Part shown: positions 8,242 to 18,013 of the stretch, piece after piece
Numbering within the stretch: the first letter of the stretch is position 1
Layout: every line of letters starts with the position of its first letter
Assembly: GCF_003634615.1 (NCBI RefSeq)
Contig: NZ_RBKX01000001.1
Coordinates: forward strand, 3,038,001-3,102,000
Direction of reading: 5' to 3'
Length of the DNA stretch: 64,000 bases
DNA from: Flavobacterium sp. 102
Lineage (GTDB): Bacteria; Bacteroidota; Bacteroidia; Flavobacteriales; Flavobacteriaceae
Notes under the pieces: model-generated
Database searches by the model: none
Told to the model about the DNA's origin: nothing
The model's input: the letters and a program-made list of their open reading frames with translations, nothing else
Program-made: the position numbers and the translations under genes

Positions 8242-8532
8242 TCAACTGAACTTCTTTTTTGCCAAGTTGGGTAAAGCGTCATAGTCCCCTTTTATCAAGG
8301 CTTCTTTCTTAACCCTTGACCATTTTTTAATTTGCTTTTCCTTTTCAAAAGCTATATTGATATCTATGAACTCGCAGTAAAAAACTAGTTCGAGTGGTCT
8401 TCTTTTAAATGTATAACAATCGGGATAATAACCTATATCGTGTTGGAATATCCGTTGCGTTAAATTACTTGTAACTCCTGTGTAATAAGTGCCATCGGAA
8501 CATTTGAGTATGTAGACGTAGGATTGCTTCAT
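8242..8532 (-). CDS. GIY-YIG nuclease superfamily protein
   Basis: 96 residues, the size of stand-alone GIY-YIG (UPF0213/YhbQ-like) proteins. YVYILKCSDGTYYTGVTSN supplies the two Tyr motifs; QRIFQHD and YCEFIDINIAFEKEKQIKKWSR supply the conserved Arg/His and Glu. It is probably a monofunctional DNA nuclease or remnant of one; no biological role is assigned to most such proteins. It lies alone among intergenic repeats, whose edge reaches its stop codon. Confidence 0.85.
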   Translation of the reverse strand: MKQSYVYILKCSDGTYYTGVTSNLTQRIFQHDIGYYPDCYTFKRRPLELVFYCEFIDINIAFEKEKQIKKWSRVKKEALIKGDYDALPNLAKKKFS

Positions 8533-8563
8533 CTTATAAAAGTAAGAAATAATCTATTTAAAA

Positions 8564-8870
8564 TTGCTTCTCTATACATCCCGATAGCTATCGGGACACT
8601 CGAAGTGACGGTTATGAGGTTTTTAGACTTATGGTGTTATTTGCACTTGTCGTCAGTTCGAGTGGTTTTTATGGAACGCAGTGGAATAAAAATTGACCCG
8701 AGGCTTTAGCCGAATTGAGCGCAGCTAATCGAGAACAGTCGTGCTAGCTAGGCTTCTCGATACAATTTTTAAACTCAAAAGCTGTCGCTTTTAAGTTTAA
8801 AAATCACTCGAAGTGACGTGAAGAAGACGTCTAGGTTATAGCGAGATCGTCAGTTCGACTGAATTTCATA
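8564..8870. repeat. Further hairpin repeats of the same family
   Basis: 8564-8609 has the centre TCCCGATAGCTATCGGGA. 8750-8820 has arms CTTTTAAGTTTAAAAA-like around CTGTCG. Both lie between the CTTCTCGATACA-type edge and CACTCGAAGTGACG. A GTCAGTTCGAGTGG edge recurs near 8652 and 8850. Confidence 0.65.
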
Positions 8871-8893
8871 AAATAAGGATTTATATCAAGAAT

Positions 8894-8928
8894 GAAAAAA
8901 ACCCGACAGCCATAAAGACCATCGGGTT
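8894..8928 (-). terminator. Rho-independent terminator, minus strand
   Basis: On the minus strand AACCCGA (8928-8922) pairs with TCGGGTT (8906-8900) and is followed by a T run. It lies 360 nt beyond the S9 peptidase stop, so the operon transcript may carry a long 3' tail. Confidence 0.65.
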
Positions 8929-9286
8929 AAAGCAAGGTAACTAAAAACCAAATTCACAAATCGGCTCTCCCTACCACATGGAGATTCCGATTGCTTAATC
9001 GAAACATAGGAATTTCAAATCCAATCTAACTCAATAAAAATGTTCCGATGCTGGGGATTAGACTGTAAATACCAAGCTAAAAAAATAAACTTTTGTATCC
9101 ATAACTTAAAAAAAAGGATGTCAAATGTCTATTATTATTTTGAATACTTTAATACATTTTTTTTGATTTAGATCCCTTGGATATTCATCAACCAAGTTGA
9201 TAAAATGAGTACAACAATAACTATGCTGAATAGCTTAGTAATTCTCTAATTAAATTTACGTAAACTAAAACCTAGATAACTTTCAT
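8929..9286. other. Non-coding stretch downstream of S9 operon
   Basis: No plausible gene is seen. On the minus strand a few short dyads occur near 8960-9010 (for example CGATTAAGCAATCG), which could form a small structured RNA; there is no further support. Confidence 0.4.
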
Positions 9287-11890
9287 TTAATATTTTAACC
9301 CCTTAACTATCCACTCCGCAGGTGATTCATCTTTTAAATGGTAGTTTAACCAATCATTAAAACGGTAGTATAAATCTACTTGACTTTCTTTTTTTAGCAA
9401 AGAATGAGATTCATTAGAATAATTAAGAAATACTACTTTTTTGTTTAGCCTTCTCAAAGCAAGATAAAAGGCAATGCTCTGATTCGGATTTATTTGTGGG
9501 TCTTTATCACCTGTCCAAATTAGTACTGGCATCGTTACATTTTCAACCCAAGTTGAAGGTGAATTACGCTCATATCCTTCTCTGTCTTCATAAAGTGAAT
9601 TACCCATTCGCCATTGTTGATTTTCAAAACGCCATATTTCTGAATCGCCTGAATTATTGCTTATGGAAAGATACCAACTAGGTAAATCATAAACAGAAGC
9701 CCCTGAAATTGCAGTTTTGAAAATATTGGTTTGTGTGACAATAAAATTAGTTTCATACCCGCCAAAAGAATGACCAACCAAAGCAATTTTATCAGATAAC
9801 ACTATGTCTTTTCGAAGTACTTCTTTGGTTGCGGCAACAACACAATCAGTTGCAGATAAACCTGGATTCCCCAACTCATACTTAATGTCTGGTAATAAAA
9901 CAAAATAACCTTGAGTAGTCAAATTTGTCACATTAAAACCGGTAGAATTATACATAGTGGGATTAAAGTAATTATGTTTCAAAAAATTAAGCTCTTCATA
10001 GATAGAAACTACCATAGGATACTTTTTATTAGCATCATAAGCTACAGGATAATACAAGGTTCCTTTAAGCGTTTCATTTTTAGAATTTTTGTACTGAATT
10101 TGTTCTTGCTTACCCCACAAATAATTAACATAATGTGGATTGCATTGAAAGACACTGTTTGATGCTGTTGTCTTAGTATTATACGAGTTTAACGCATGGG
10201 GTTGTGAAAAATGCTGAGATTGATACACATAATATGGCGCTTTAGTTGCTTTCAATATTGCTTTATTGGAATAATCATTATAAACAATTGTTTTAAAAGT
10301 GCCATTTGGTTTTCTAATGAAATAGCCCGTAGCATTTTCGCTACTCGCTGAAAAAACGATATCGCTTGAAAAATCAACAGCTACACTTCCTGAAAAAACG
10401 GCAATATTATTTTTAATAAAATGGTGTATTCTAAAAATAATTTTTTGCTCTCTTCCCCTTGTTAAACGAATTGGCGTAGAACCATCAAAGGGTACTTTCC
10501 AAACATCATATTCATCATTTAAAAAGAAGCAATCATTAGCTGTTCCCCAACCGCCTAAACGAAAAGCACTTTTTTTACCATAATCTAGACTATTCCAATT
10601 CATTGAAGCAATATTGGAAAGTGGCAGTTGCTTTTGATTTTTGACATCATACAAATACCATTTGGTATCCTTAAAATAAGCAACGTATTGCCCATTTGGT
10701 GCAAAACTTAAAATTTCTTCAGCACTAGACTGATTCGCAACTAATAATTGCTCTTGTCCTGTTTCTAAATTCTTAAGATAATAGTCAACATTAGGCTTCA
10801 TAACATATTGAGGTTCTTTATTTGTAATGTTATACGTAACAGCAAAATCCATTGTTGGGTTTAACAAATGAAAAGGTTTACTATCAGAAGTTATAAAACG
10901 AAAAGTATTGGTTTCGTGCCACCATACCCCATATCGAATCTTTTCTTCTATAGCTGCTATTTTTTTTCTCTTGGGATAAACCATACCATCTGCTCCACTC
11001 CATACCTCCACAATTTTTGAAGATGGGTCAATAGCAACATTTTTTTGAAGTGACATAAAAATACGTCTATCATCTGGCGAAATCGATAGATTTGGATTAG
11101 CTCCATCCAATAAATAATTTTTAGGAAAATTCAAAGATGCTGCATCAAATTGTCTTTTTTGTTTAGTTGACATATTGTAAAAACAAACGCTTACCTCTGA
11201 ATTGTCCACCTTATTTTTTGAATACACAAAAGAACGATTACTCGAACTCCATTTTAAATTTGAAAATTGATGAAGGGAATCTTTGTCTATAATCGTTTGA
11301 GTTATTACATTATCCAGTTGAATCAAACGCAATTGGTTGACACCTTCCTTATTTCCTATACCTACCATTGCATTAGAAGAAGGACTCATTTTGAAAGATG
11401 TTATTCCCTTTAAACATTCCATTATTTGACCTTTATCATTTCGAATACAAACTTCTTTTTGATTCGCTTTACTGTGCAACGTAATCAAATAATTGTGTTG
11501 GGTAGTAACGGCAAAAGCTTGTACATCTGGAATTTTTTCTTGAATACCTGTACTTAAGTCTAACAAACATAGCGTATTGGTATCATCCAAAACAGCATAT
11601 TTGGTAGCGCCCCAAAAATCTCCTTCTCGGGGATGAGCCACTTTGTACGCTTTTTTTCCTTTTACTTGAACAATATGCAAGGTGTCTGGACTATCTTCAT
11701 AACTCATATAGGCTGTTGTCCATGCACCATTATCAGAAATCGTATTTTGAAATAAGGCGCCCCACTTTTTATAATCGGCTGCTGTTATTGATTTTTGTGA
11801 CTGGGCTTGACAGAAGAAACAACCCATTAAAATTAGAAACAAAAACGTGTTTTGCGCTACATTCTTACTCTTTACCATATATTTTTTCAT
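9287..11890 (-). CDS. S9 family exported peptidase (SusCD-linked)
   Basis: 867 residues: signal peptide ~12-30, a long beta-propeller-like N-terminal part to ~600, then an alpha/beta-hydrolase domain. GHSFGGYE places the nucleophile at about Ser708, GDKDP the Asp near 797 and SNESHS the His near 829. S9 enzymes cleave short peptides, often after proline, by letting them through the propeller. It is the last gene of the FecR-SusC-SusD-S9 operon, starting 1 nt after the SusD stop, so it likely trims peptides in the periplasm after SusCD uptake. Both other S9 proteins in the window are paralogues. Confidence 0.9.
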   Translation of the reverse strand: MKKYMVKSKNVAQNTFLFLILMGCFFCQAQSQKSITAADYKKWGALFQNTISDNGAWTTAYMSYEDSPDTLHIVQVKGKKAYKVAHPREGDFWGATKYAVLDDTNTLCLLDLSTGIQEKIPDVQAFAVTTQHNYLITLHSKANQKEVCIRNDKGQIMECLKGITSFKMSPSSNAMVGIGNKEGVNQLRLIQLDNVITQTIIDKDSLHQFSNLKWSSSNRSFVYSKNKVDNSEVSVCFYNMSTKQKRQFDAASLNFPKNYLLDGANPNLSISPDDRRIFMSLQKNVAIDPSSKIVEVWSGADGMVYPKRKKIAAIEEKIRYGVWWHETNTFRFITSDSKPFHLLNPTMDFAVTYNITNKEPQYVMKPNVDYYLKNLETGQEQLLVANQSSAEEILSFAPNGQYVAYFKDTKWYLYDVKNQKQLPLSNIASMNWNSLDYGKKSAFRLGGWGTANDCFFLNDEYDVWKVPFDGSTPIRLTRGREQKIIFRIHHFIKNNIAVFSGSVAVDFSSDIVFSASSENATGYFIRKPNGTFKTIVYNDYSNKAILKATKAPYYVYQSQHFSQPHALNSYNTKTTASNSVFQCNPHYVNYLWGKQEQIQYKNSKNETLKGTLYYPVAYDANKKYPMVVSIYEELNFLKHNYFNPTMYNSTGFNVTNLTTQGYFVLLPDIKYELGNPGLSATDCVVAATKEVLRKDIVLSDKIALVGHSFGGYETNFIVTQTNIFKTAISGASVYDLPSWYLSISNNSGDSEIWRFENQQWRMGNSLYEDREGYERNSPSTWVENVTMPVLIWTGDKDPQINPNQSIAFYLALRRLNKKVVFLNYSNESHSLLKKESQVDLYYRFNDWLNYHLKDESPAEWIVKGLKY

Positions 11891-11891
11891 A

Positions 11892-13280
11892 CTAATAACC
11901 TGGATTTTGTGGTACTAAAAATGGATTGGCATCCATTTCTGCTTGTGGTAATGGCCATAATTTATCGTTAGTTGACCAACCTGGTTTTGTTCCTAAAACG
12001 GAATCCAATAGCTCCAATCGCTTTAAGTCTAGAAAACGATGTCCTAACTCTGTAAACAATTCTAATCTACGCTCCTGAAGTATGGCACTTAACACTTGAT
12101 CTGTTGTAACAGCAGTGGTATTTGATAATCCTGCACGTTGTCTAATAACATTTAAATCTTCTATAGCGCCTATTAAGTCGCCTTGTTTAGCTCTAGCTTC
12201 TGCACGAATTAAATACTGCTCTGATAATCGTAATATAATAGAGTGTTCCATAGAGGTAGATGTCGCAATGTCTTTCTTGTATTTGAAAGAATGATACCAA
12301 ACTTGGCTTCCATTAGTAATTGATTTTATCCAATGTGTCTTTCTTAAATCATTGCTCTCAAATTGAGCAAATAAATTTGGATTCAAAGAAAATCTAGTTG
12401 GCGGACCAGTGAAGAAAATAAAAGAGTTTCCTTCATAAGTATTTGCACCGGCTGCACCTGGAGATAATTGCCAAATTGTAGAACTAGATTGTTTTAAAAA
12501 CTCTTCATCTAAATTATTTTCTAATTGATATAGTGTAGTTTCATTTAAAACAGCGGAAGCCATATTTGAAGCTTCCGTATAGTCTCCCTGGTACAAATAC
12601 ACTCTTGCTAAAAATGCTTGAATAGCGTTTTTATTGGGGCGGGTTCTTCCCGAATCTATATAAGATGTATTTACCCAATTCGCAGCATCTTCTAAATCAG
12701 AAATAAGATGTTGAAATACTAACTCAGTACTTATTCGCTCAACAGTACTATTAGCTATATAATCTGTAGTTTTGATATAAGGTATATCTCCAAAAACAGA
12801 CATTAGATGAAAGTGTAAAAAAGCTCTAATAAACAAAGCTTCTCCTTTTACTTGATTTTTAACCGATTCCGATAAATTGTTTGAATTATTAACTCCTTCA
12901 ATTACTGCATTTGCAGCATAAATTTGACTATAACTGTTTCGCCAAAGTGTATTGATGTTTGCAGTGGTGGATAATAATGAATTGTTAAAAAAACTTTCTG
13001 ATGTATTATTTCCAATTTCATAAGAAACAAGATCATCAGAATAAGTTCCCGCTAAGCAAGTGAATCCATTAGGTCTACCCGAGAGAAAACCGTTTTCACG
13101 CATTTTTGCATAGATATCAGTTAGTGCCACAGTTGCGGTTAAAGCGTCTTCAAAAACTGCAGGGGTTGTTAGTTGTGAACTAGGGGCATCCACATTAACG
13201 AAATCGTCGCATGACTGTAATATTACTACTAAATTGAAAATCATTAGTAGTTTACTGTATTTTTTGATTTGAATTTTCAT
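11892..13280 (-). CDS. SusD/RagB-family surface lipoprotein
   Basis: 462 residues. The N-terminus is a lipoprotein signal ending at Cys24 (LQSCDDF), followed by the SusD start pattern VDAPSSQLTTPAVFED. The helical TPR-like core contains EALFIRAFLHFHLMSVFGDIPYI and the C-terminal region has EQYLIRAEARAKQGD, VIRQRAGL, ILQERRLELFTELGHRFLDLKRL and LWPLPQAEMDANPFLVPQNPGY, all diagnostic. SusD proteins are the lid over a SusC channel at the cell surface. It lies 11 nt after SusC and 1 nt before the S9 peptidase. With a peptidase rather than glycosidases as partner, peptide substrates are the likely cargo. Confidence 0.95.
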   Translation of the reverse strand: MKIQIKKYSKLLMIFNLVVILQSCDDFVNVDAPSSQLTTPAVFEDALTATVALTDIYAKMRENGFLSGRPNGFTCLAGTYSDDLVSYEIGNNTSESFFNNSLLSTTANINTLWRNSYSQIYAANAVIEGVNNSNNLSESVKNQVKGEALFIRAFLHFHLMSVFGDIPYIKTTDYIANSTVERISTELVFQHLISDLEDAANWVNTSYIDSGRTRPNKNAIQAFLARVYLYQGDYTEASNMASAVLNETTLYQLENNLDEEFLKQSSSTIWQLSPGAAGANTYEGNSFIFFTGPPTRFSLNPNLFAQFESNDLRKTHWIKSITNGSQVWYHSFKYKKDIATSTSMEHSIILRLSEQYLIRAEARAKQGDLIGAIEDLNVIRQRAGLSNTTAVTTDQVLSAILQERRLELFTELGHRFLDLKRLELLDSVLGTKPGWSTNDKLWPLPQAEMDANPFLVPQNPGY

Positions 13281-13291
13281 AGTAAATAACT

Positions 13292-16200
13292 TTAAAAAGT
13301 GAGTTGAAGATTAATGGAATACATTTTTAAAGGTGGCAACAAACCTCCTTGTACAAATTCTGGATCGGCTCCCTGATATTTTGTAAAGGTTAATACGTTT
13401 TGCCCTTCTAAAGCCAAACGACAGCTTACATTAGGCAAAACACTTTTAGGCAATGTATACGCTACAGAAATATTTTTTAATCGGATAAATGACGCGTCAT
13501 TGACCGCCCCACTACTTAAGCCGAAAAAGTCACTTCGCTGTGTAGCCTGTGAGTTGGCATTAGTTGCAAACAATTGATATGGTGCATTATCACCTGCCTC
13601 CTGCCAACTATTCAAATACGCAACTGGTTGATTGATGAAATGACCCGCAAACTTTTGGGTATTGGCAAAATTAAAATTCTGTTGCTTCACAAACTGAAAT
13701 AGGAAATCCAACTGAAATCCTTTATAAGTGAACACATTTTGTAAACCACCGTAAAAATCAGGATTAAAATCTTTGACTACTTGACGATCATACTCATATG
13801 AAATCACCCCATCACCATTAAAATCGGTAAACTGATACAATCCTGTTTGCGGATCTACACCTGTAAATTGAAACAATTTTTGAATTGTTGTAGGTTGTCC
13901 AATAACATACTGATTACGGTATGCTGAATTTTCTAATCCTGGAAAAGAAAGTAATTTATTACCTGCTTTAGTAATATTGAAATTAGAAATCCATGAAAAA
14001 TTAGTACTTTTTATATTTTCAGTTCTCAAAGTAAACTCTACTCCCTTATTCTCAACAGTAGCATTTAAATTAGTTTGTATGGAAGGAAAACCTGTAGTTC
14101 CCGGAAGTGGTAAACCAACCAATTGATTGGAAGAACGATTTCTGTAAGTAGCTGTACTAAACAAAATTCGGTCGTTTAAAAAACCTAATTCCAAAGCAAC
14201 TTCTAATTTTTTATTAGACTCCCATCCAAAATTAGTGTTATACAAGCGAGAAGGTTGTAATCCTATGATTCCACCATAACTAATTCCAGAGGAAGAATAG
14301 GTATCTAAATATTGGTAATCGCCAATTTGATCACTACCTGTTGTACCATAACTCACTCTCAATTTTCCAAAACTTAGAAAACGTTCTATAGGCTTTAAAA
14401 ATTCTTCTTTATGAAACAACCAAGCCGCACCAATAGCACCAAAAGTAGCAAACTGATTCCCTGAAGCGAAACGACTTGAACCGTCTCTTCGAGCAGTAAG
14501 ATTCAGTATATATTTTTTAGCGTAAGTATAATTTGCTCTTCCAAAAAAAGCTTGGTATTTATAATCGATTTCTTCATTATTTCTTATTAAAACTTGTGAA
14601 GCAGCAGCCAAATCATATAACAAACTATTGCTTGAAAAACCCGTGGCATACGCCAATTGTTTTTTACTAGTTTGATTCTGGAAAGTAGCTCCTAGCAATA
14701 CATCAACTGTAGCATTTCCAAATTCCTTCTTCCATGACAATTGAGGTTCCATAATCCAAGAACGTCTTCGTAAATTATTTACGTAAATGGAAGAGTATTG
14801 ACTACTTAAATTAAACGATGGATTATAGGTAGTCGAAGGAGTTGAACGACTATCCTCATTACTTAAATCAGAAACCCCAAAGCTTGATTTTAAAACTAAA
14901 TTATTTGCTAATTTATAAGACATTACGGTATTTGCAATTAAGTCTGTTGTAAAGGTCAAACACTTTCTTACGTTATTAGAAAGTGGATTGACCCATGTGT
15001 TATTTTCCCAATTCAAGTTTCCGTTTGCATCATAAAGTGCTGGCGCATTAGGAGCTAATTGACGGGATAATGAGACATAGTCTATCCAAGGTAAATCGTT
15101 ATTTTGTACCATGTAACTTCCAGAAAATTGAATAGAAAATTTGTTGTCATCAGAACGATGATTAAAATTTAGACGAGCACCTCCTCGCTTGTACAAAAAA
15201 TCACCTGGAAAAACACTACTTTCTGTTCTGTAATTTCCGCTTACCAAAAAACTGGTTTGTTGGTTACCGCCGGTAATATTAGCTTGTAAAGTATTCACTT
15301 CTGATGTACCGCCGATTAAAACTTTCTGCCAATCGGTATATCGGTTTTGGTCCCAAGTACCGTTTACATCATAGGCGTTTGCGGGATAGGTTGTAATACC
15401 ATCATTAACAAACGCTTTTCTCCTCATTGTTAAATATTGTTCCGTATTCATGAGGTCCATCATTTTAGTTACTGATCCTACAGCAGTGCTAGTTGTTATC
15501 GTAACGGATGTTTTACCTGTCTTTCCTTTCTTAGTGGTAATCAGCACTACTCCATTAGCCCCTCGAGAACCATAAATAGCAGTAGCATCAGCATCTTTTA
15601 AAACTTCAATGCTTTCGATATCATTAGGATTTATACTAGCAAGTGGATTACCATTTCCTATGGTTGAGGTTGACGTTTGTAAATCGCTGATGGCGTCGGT
15701 GCTATAAGGAATCCCATCAATAATATAAAGCGGGCTATTAGCATCCTCACGTAAGCTATTGACACCTCTAATATTTATTTTAAATCCTCCGCCGGCAATA
15801 CCAGTTTCTTGAACTATGTTTACCCCTGCCATGCGCCCTTGCATAGTTGCCAAAATGTTTGGTACTGGCTGTGTTTCTAAATCCTTTGAAGTAATCTTTG
15901 CTATGCTACCTGTTCTCTCTTTCTCTTTCACAGTATAATACCCGGCATTAACTGTTACTTCTTGCAATGAGGCAATATCTTCCTTCAATATGACATTGAT
16001 GTTAGCTCTTCCATTAACAGCCTCTTCCATTGTTTTAAATCCAATAAATGAAAATATCAGTATACTATTCTCCTCTGCCGCTAGGCTAAAGAAACCATTA
16101 GCATCTGTGATTACTCCTACACCAGTGGCTTTAACGGTAACCGATGCACCGACTAATGGGTTTCCATTCTCATCGGATACCTTTCCGTTTATGACAATTG

Positions 16201-16606
16201 GATTTGCATTTTTCATTGAGTCTAATTGATAGCCCATTGACACTTTTTTGGGTTTTAAAACTATAAGAGTGCCATTAATTTTGTAATCAGTATTCGTATT
16301 TTTAAAAATAGCTTTCAAAACGGTTTCTATTTTTTCATTCTTTACAGTAATACTGACTCTACGCTCTAAATCCAAAGATTTAACATTGTAAACAAAGCGA
16401 AAGTCGGTTTCAGTTTCTATTTTTTCAATGACATCAGAGACTTTCATCTCCTTGAAATCCAAAGAAAGCTTAGTCTTTTGCCCATAAGAATCATTGGCAT
16501 GCATTGCAAACAGCGAAGTCATTAATAATAAAATGGTTAGTTTCATTTTTAAATCCAGTTTAAAAAAAGGTTGTTCAAACCTTAGTAGGTTCAAGAGTTT
16601 TTTCAT
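13292..16606 (-). CDS. SusC/RagA TonB-dependent transporter with STN signalling domain
   Basis: 1104 residues. A signal segment ~20-42 is followed by a secretin/TonB N-terminal (STN) domain ~50-115 (LDFKEMKVSDVIEKIETETDFRFVYN). Next come a carboxypeptidase-regulatory-like domain ~140-215, a TonB box region, a plug starting GYYTVKEKERTGSIAKI with LATMQGRMAGVNIV and EVLKDADATAIYGSRGANGVV, and a beta-barrel to the end. The STN domain is the feature of transporters that signal through FecR to an ECF sigma factor, and fecR and the sigma gene lie directly upstream. It pairs with the downstream SusD and S9 peptidase. Confidence 0.95.
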   Translation of the reverse strand: MKKLLNLLRFEQPFFKLDLKMKLTILLLMTSLFAMHANDSYGQKTKLSLDFKEMKVSDVIEKIETETDFRFVYNVKSLDLERRVSITVKNEKIETVLKAIFKNTNTDYKINGTLIVLKPKKVSMGYQLDSMKNANPIVINGKVSDENGNPLVGASVTVKATGVGVITDANGFFSLAAEENSILIFSFIGFKTMEEAVNGRANINVILKEDIASLQEVTVNAGYYTVKEKERTGSIAKITSKDLETQPVPNILATMQGRMAGVNIVQETGIAGGGFKINIRGVNSLREDANSPLYIIDGIPYSTDAISDLQTSTSTIGNGNPLASINPNDIESIEVLKDADATAIYGSRGANGVVLITTKKGKTGKTSVTITTSTAVGSVTKMMDLMNTEQYLTMRRKAFVNDGITTYPANAYDVNGTWDQNRYTDWQKVLIGGTSEVNTLQANITGGNQQTSFLVSGNYRTESSVFPGDFLYKRGGARLNFNHRSDDNKFSIQFSGSYMVQNNDLPWIDYVSLSRQLAPNAPALYDANGNLNWENNTWVNPLSNNVRKCLTFTTDLIANTVMSYKLANNLVLKSSFGVSDLSNEDSRSTPSTTYNPSFNLSSQYSSIYVNNLRRRSWIMEPQLSWKKEFGNATVDVLLGATFQNQTSKKQLAYATGFSSNSLLYDLAAASQVLIRNNEEIDYKYQAFFGRANYTYAKKYILNLTARRDGSSRFASGNQFATFGAIGAAWLFHKEEFLKPIERFLSFGKLRVSYGTTGSDQIGDYQYLDTYSSSGISYGGIIGLQPSRLYNTNFGWESNKKLEVALELGFLNDRILFSTATYRNRSSNQLVGLPLPGTTGFPSIQTNLNATVENKGVEFTLRTENIKSTNFSWISNFNITKAGNKLLSFPGLENSAYRNQYVIGQPTTIQKLFQFTGVDPQTGLYQFTDFNGDGVISYEYDRQVVKDFNPDFYGGLQNVFTYKGFQLDFLFQFVKQQNFNFANTQKFAGHFINQPVAYLNSWQEAGDNAPYQLFATNANSQATQRSDFFGLSSGAVNDASFIRLKNISVAYTLPKSVLPNVSCRLALEGQNVLTFTKYQGADPEFVQGGLLPPLKMYSINLQLTF

Positions 16607-16750
16607 ACTTTTAAATGTTTTTATTTGTGATTAGTTAATTAGCTTATCACTTATAACCGCCGGGAAATGTTAGCGCGTTTTCCGGTTTTTTTTATAAGGA
16701 TAAGAGATTTCAAAAATTAGATGTACACCATAGGCATCTTTTTAAAGTTA
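16607..16750. promoter_or_regulatory. FecR-SusC gap, probable ECF-dependent promoter region
   Basis: 144 nt separate fecR from susC. On the minus strand there is a GC-rich patch with GGAAAACGCG and CCCGGCGG in otherwise AT-rich DNA, about 60-90 nt upstream of the susC start. A promoter for the adjacent FecI-type sigma factor is expected here, but the exact elements are not provable from one site. Confidence 0.35.
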
Positions 16751-17902
16751 TTATTCTATTATAATCTTGTTATCTTTAATTCTATATTCAATAGCATAAC
16801 TCTCACTGAAATACTCAAGCACTTCGGCTATTGATTCATCTTTAAAACTGGCACTGAATACCTCTCGCCCTAAAGTTTTATTGTTGTTAATAAAAGTCAC
16901 ATTATAATGTCGTTCAAGTCTTTTAATGATATTATTAAATGAAATATTTCTAAAAACCAATTTACCTTTAACCCATGCAGTATAAGGATTAACATTCACC
17001 TGTTCAGTAAATATGTTATCTTGTCCGTTCACTATAGAACCTTTTAAACCGGGAACTAATTTTACCATTTTGCTTTTAGCATTCAGGCTATTATACAATC
17101 CCACTTTACCCTCTACTAATACAACATCGGTAGAAGCCTCGTCAGCATAAGAATTAACATTAAATTTAGTCCCTAGTACCTTAACATTCAATTTCTGCGC
17201 GTTGACAATGAAAGGACGGCCCTCATCCTTCGTTACTTCAAAAAATGCTTCCCCTATAACAGAAACATGTCTATTTCCATTTTTTAAAAATTGTACGGGA
17301 TAGGTTAAACTTGATCCCGAATTCAGATATACAATAGTCCCATCCTCCAATTGTATATTAAACCGCTTTCCATAAGGAATAGTCAAAGTATTGTACACCA
17401 ATTTACCCGACGATAACTGCTTGCCATATATAAGCATACTATCATTTTGTGTTCCAATTAATTTACCAAACTTATCAGTAATATTTTTGTTCCCGTTGGC
17501 ACTTATGATTTGTGTGCTTCCATCAGCTAATTTTAAAGTTATAGCTTCATCTTTTGCCACTAGTACTGTAGTATTTTGTTTGGTAACAAAAGTCTTTTGA
17601 AAAATATACCCTAACCCTAAAAACAGAACCAGTAGAGCAGCATACTTAAAATAGGAGGCAACTATTCTTTGATGAAAAATATTTTTCTCTTTTGAAATCT
17701 TCTGAAACAGCCTTATTTTTGCATCCTTAGTATTAAAACTACTTAAGCTGAAATCAATGGCATAATTGGCTTTTACAAACTCCGTAAAAGCAGTATGATT
17801 ATTTACATCCTCAAGCCATTTAGTCAATACCTCAATGTCTTCTTGATTAGCTTGGTTGGTAAAATACTTTGTTAGTAACAGTTCTATTTCGTTCTGCTTC
17901 AT
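16751..17902 (-). CDS. FecR-family anti-sigma factor / signal transducer
   Basis: 383 residues from the Met at 17902. A longer in-frame start would add a Cys-rich leader overlapping the promoter gap. The N-terminal cytoplasmic part (~1-78) ends in a single membrane span (~80-98, FKYAALLVLFLGLGYIF). The periplasmic FecR domain has GSTQIISANG, GKRFNIQLEDGTIVYLNSGSSLTYP and VIGEAFFEVTKDEGRPFIVNA; a C-terminal STN-like DUF4974 segment ends the protein (LEYFSESYAIEYRIKDNKIIIE). It receives the signal from the STN domain of the downstream SusC and controls the divergent sigma factor. Confidence 0.93.
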   Translation of the reverse strand: MKQNEIELLLTKYFTNQANQEDIEVLTKWLEDVNNHTAFTEFVKANYAIDFSLSSFNTKDAKIRLFQKISKEKNIFHQRIVASYFKYAALLVLFLGLGYIFQKTFVTKQNTTVLVAKDEAITLKLADGSTQIISANGNKNITDKFGKLIGTQNDSMLIYGKQLSSGKLVYNTLTIPYGKRFNIQLEDGTIVYLNSGSSLTYPVQFLKNGNRHVSVIGEAFFEVTKDEGRPFIVNAQKLNVKVLGTKFNVNSYADEASTDVVLVEGKVGLYNSLNAKSKMVKLVPGLKGSIVNGQDNIFTEQVNVNPYTAWVKGKLVFRNISFNNIIKRLERHYNVTFINNNKTLGREVFSASFKDESIAEVLEYFSESYAIEYRIKDNKIIIE

Positions 17903-18013
17903 TATGGTTGTTTTATTATATAACGAACAAAAAAAACAATACCCTAACAATTTGATAACTTTTTTTTTCTGTAAAAAATCTAAATAATTATTGCTTTATT
18001 TGTCATTGTGAAA

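Noticed and set aside
8100..8282. A 60-codon minus-strand frame next to the GIY-YIG gene.
   Set aside because: It lies inside hairpin repeats and overlaps the real gene; there is no coding signature.
8892..8915. Seven-codon leader peptide (MKKTRQP) before a hairpin, suggesting attenuation.
   Set aside because: No + strand gene follows for regulation, and the hairpin is explained better as a minus-strand terminator.
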